Source of the DNA: Thermohalobaculum sp039030715
GTDB taxonomy: Bacteria; Pseudomonadota; Alphaproteobacteria; Rhodobacterales; Rhodobacteraceae
Reading direction: 5' to 3'
DNA length: 5,048 nucleotides
Assembly: GCA_039030715.1 (NCBI GenBank)
Contig: JBCCDU010000143.1
Location: 1 to 5,048, forward strand
Shown here: one piece after another, positions 4,777-5,048 of the stretch
How positions within the stretch are numbered: position 1 is the stretch's first letter
Layout: each line of letters opens with the position of its first letter
Made by a program: the position numbers and the translations under genes
Notes under the pieces: generated by a model
Databases searched by the model: none
The model's input: the letters and a program-made list of their open reading frames with translations, nothing else
What the model was told of the DNA's origin: nothing

Positions 4777-5048
4777 TTATCCGCGTCCGGCTTCGCGCGC
4801 ATCCTCGACCGTGCGCAGCCCCGTGGTCGGCGCCGAAACCAGCACCGCCATATTGCCCGGCAGATGCTCATTACGCATCATCTTCATATGGGCCGCCGGA
4901 ATATCGGCCCAGTCGAACACTTCGGACATGCAGGGGTCCAGCCGCCGCTCCAACATCAGTTTGTTGGCGGCGGATGCCTGTTTGAGGTTCGCGAAGTGGC
5001 TGCCCTGCAGGCGCTTCTGATGCATCCACATATAGCGGACATCGAAGG
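4777..5048 (-). CDS. ccr: Crotonyl-CoA carboxylase/reductase, C-terminal part (cut by window edge)
   Basis: Only the last 90 or so codons are present; the gene enters from the right edge and ends at TAA 4779-4777. Reading in from the edge gives FDVRYMWMHQKRLQGSHF, then ANLKQASAANKLMLERRLDP, then MSEVFDWADIPAAHMKMMRN and a tail NMAVLVSAPTTGLRTVEDAR. This matches my memory of the Ccr C-terminus in Rhodobacter and relatives nearly residue for residue. Ccr is a cytoplasmic NADPH-dependent medium-chain dehydrogenase-family enzyme, usually about 430 residues. It reductively carboxylates crotonyl-CoA to ethylmalonyl-CoA, the key step of the ethylmalonyl-CoA pathway for growth on acetate and other C2 units. 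The catalytic and cofactor-binding parts lie outside the window. It converges on the membrane-anchored protein gene with 6 bases between stops and no visible terminator. Confidence 0.93.
   Translation of the reverse strand, partial: FDVRYMWMHQKRLQGSHFANLKQASAANKLMLERRLDPCMSEVFDWADIPAAHMKMMRNEHLPGNMAVLVSAPTTGLRTVEDAREAGRG

Noticed and set aside
4777..5031. Separate 84-residue protein starting at the Met at 5031
   Set aside because: The frame stays open to the window edge and the upstream residues FDVRY continue the Ccr match, so this Met is internal.

Overview
The window reads as chromosomal DNA of an alphaproteobacterium of the order Rhodobacterales (Rhodobacteraceae/Roseobacteraceae). Four signals support this: the first 110 bases are the reverse complement of a 16S rRNA 5' end of alphaproteobacterial type; an rRNA leader precedes it; a fused ATP sulfurylase/APS kinase is present; and the right edge holds the C-terminus of crotonyl-CoA carboxylase/reductase of the ethylmalonyl-CoA pathway. 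Coding sequence is GC-rich with GC-rich third positions. Genus and species cannot be told from this window.

Left part (1-605, minus strand): the start of a ribosomal RNA operon running leftwards out of the window. It comprises the 16S 5' end (1-110), a leader of about 440 bases with a boxA antitermination element and a GNRA-loop hairpin in the boxB position, and a promoter at 555-584. No protein gene is supported here.

Middle left (606-2152, minus strand): a two-gene unit, translationally coupled by an ATGA overlap. The first gene encodes a zinc-ribbon, class I SAM-type methyltransferase-like protein and the second a WaaE/KdtX-like family 2 glycosyltransferase. Both probably act on a surface glycan or LPS core, but the substrate is not readable. 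The glycosyltransferase stop lies only about 21 bases before the -35 box of the rRNA promoter in the same direction, with no terminator seen between them. The methyltransferase start is ambiguous (TTG 2098 or TTG 2152), and a small overlapping upstream frame is present.

Middle (2153-4105, plus strand): after a 197-bp divergent spacer comes a complete bifunctional sulfate adenylyltransferase/adenylylsulfate kinase, which makes PAPS from sulfate and ATP. A clear intrinsic terminator follows it.

Right part (4106-5048): a short AT-rich spacer with a 21-base imperfect palindrome precedes an unrecognised 200-residue membrane-anchored protein (plus strand). It converges, with a 6-base gap, on the 3' end of ccr (minus strand, cut by the window edge).

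Most of the window is ordinary core-genome content. The points most worth a second look are the palindrome and its uncharacterised downstream gene, the boxB-like hairpin of the rRNA leader, the butting of the surface-glycan genes against the rRNA promoter, and the start region of the methyltransferase. I found no mobile element, CRISPR array, tRNA or clear new system.
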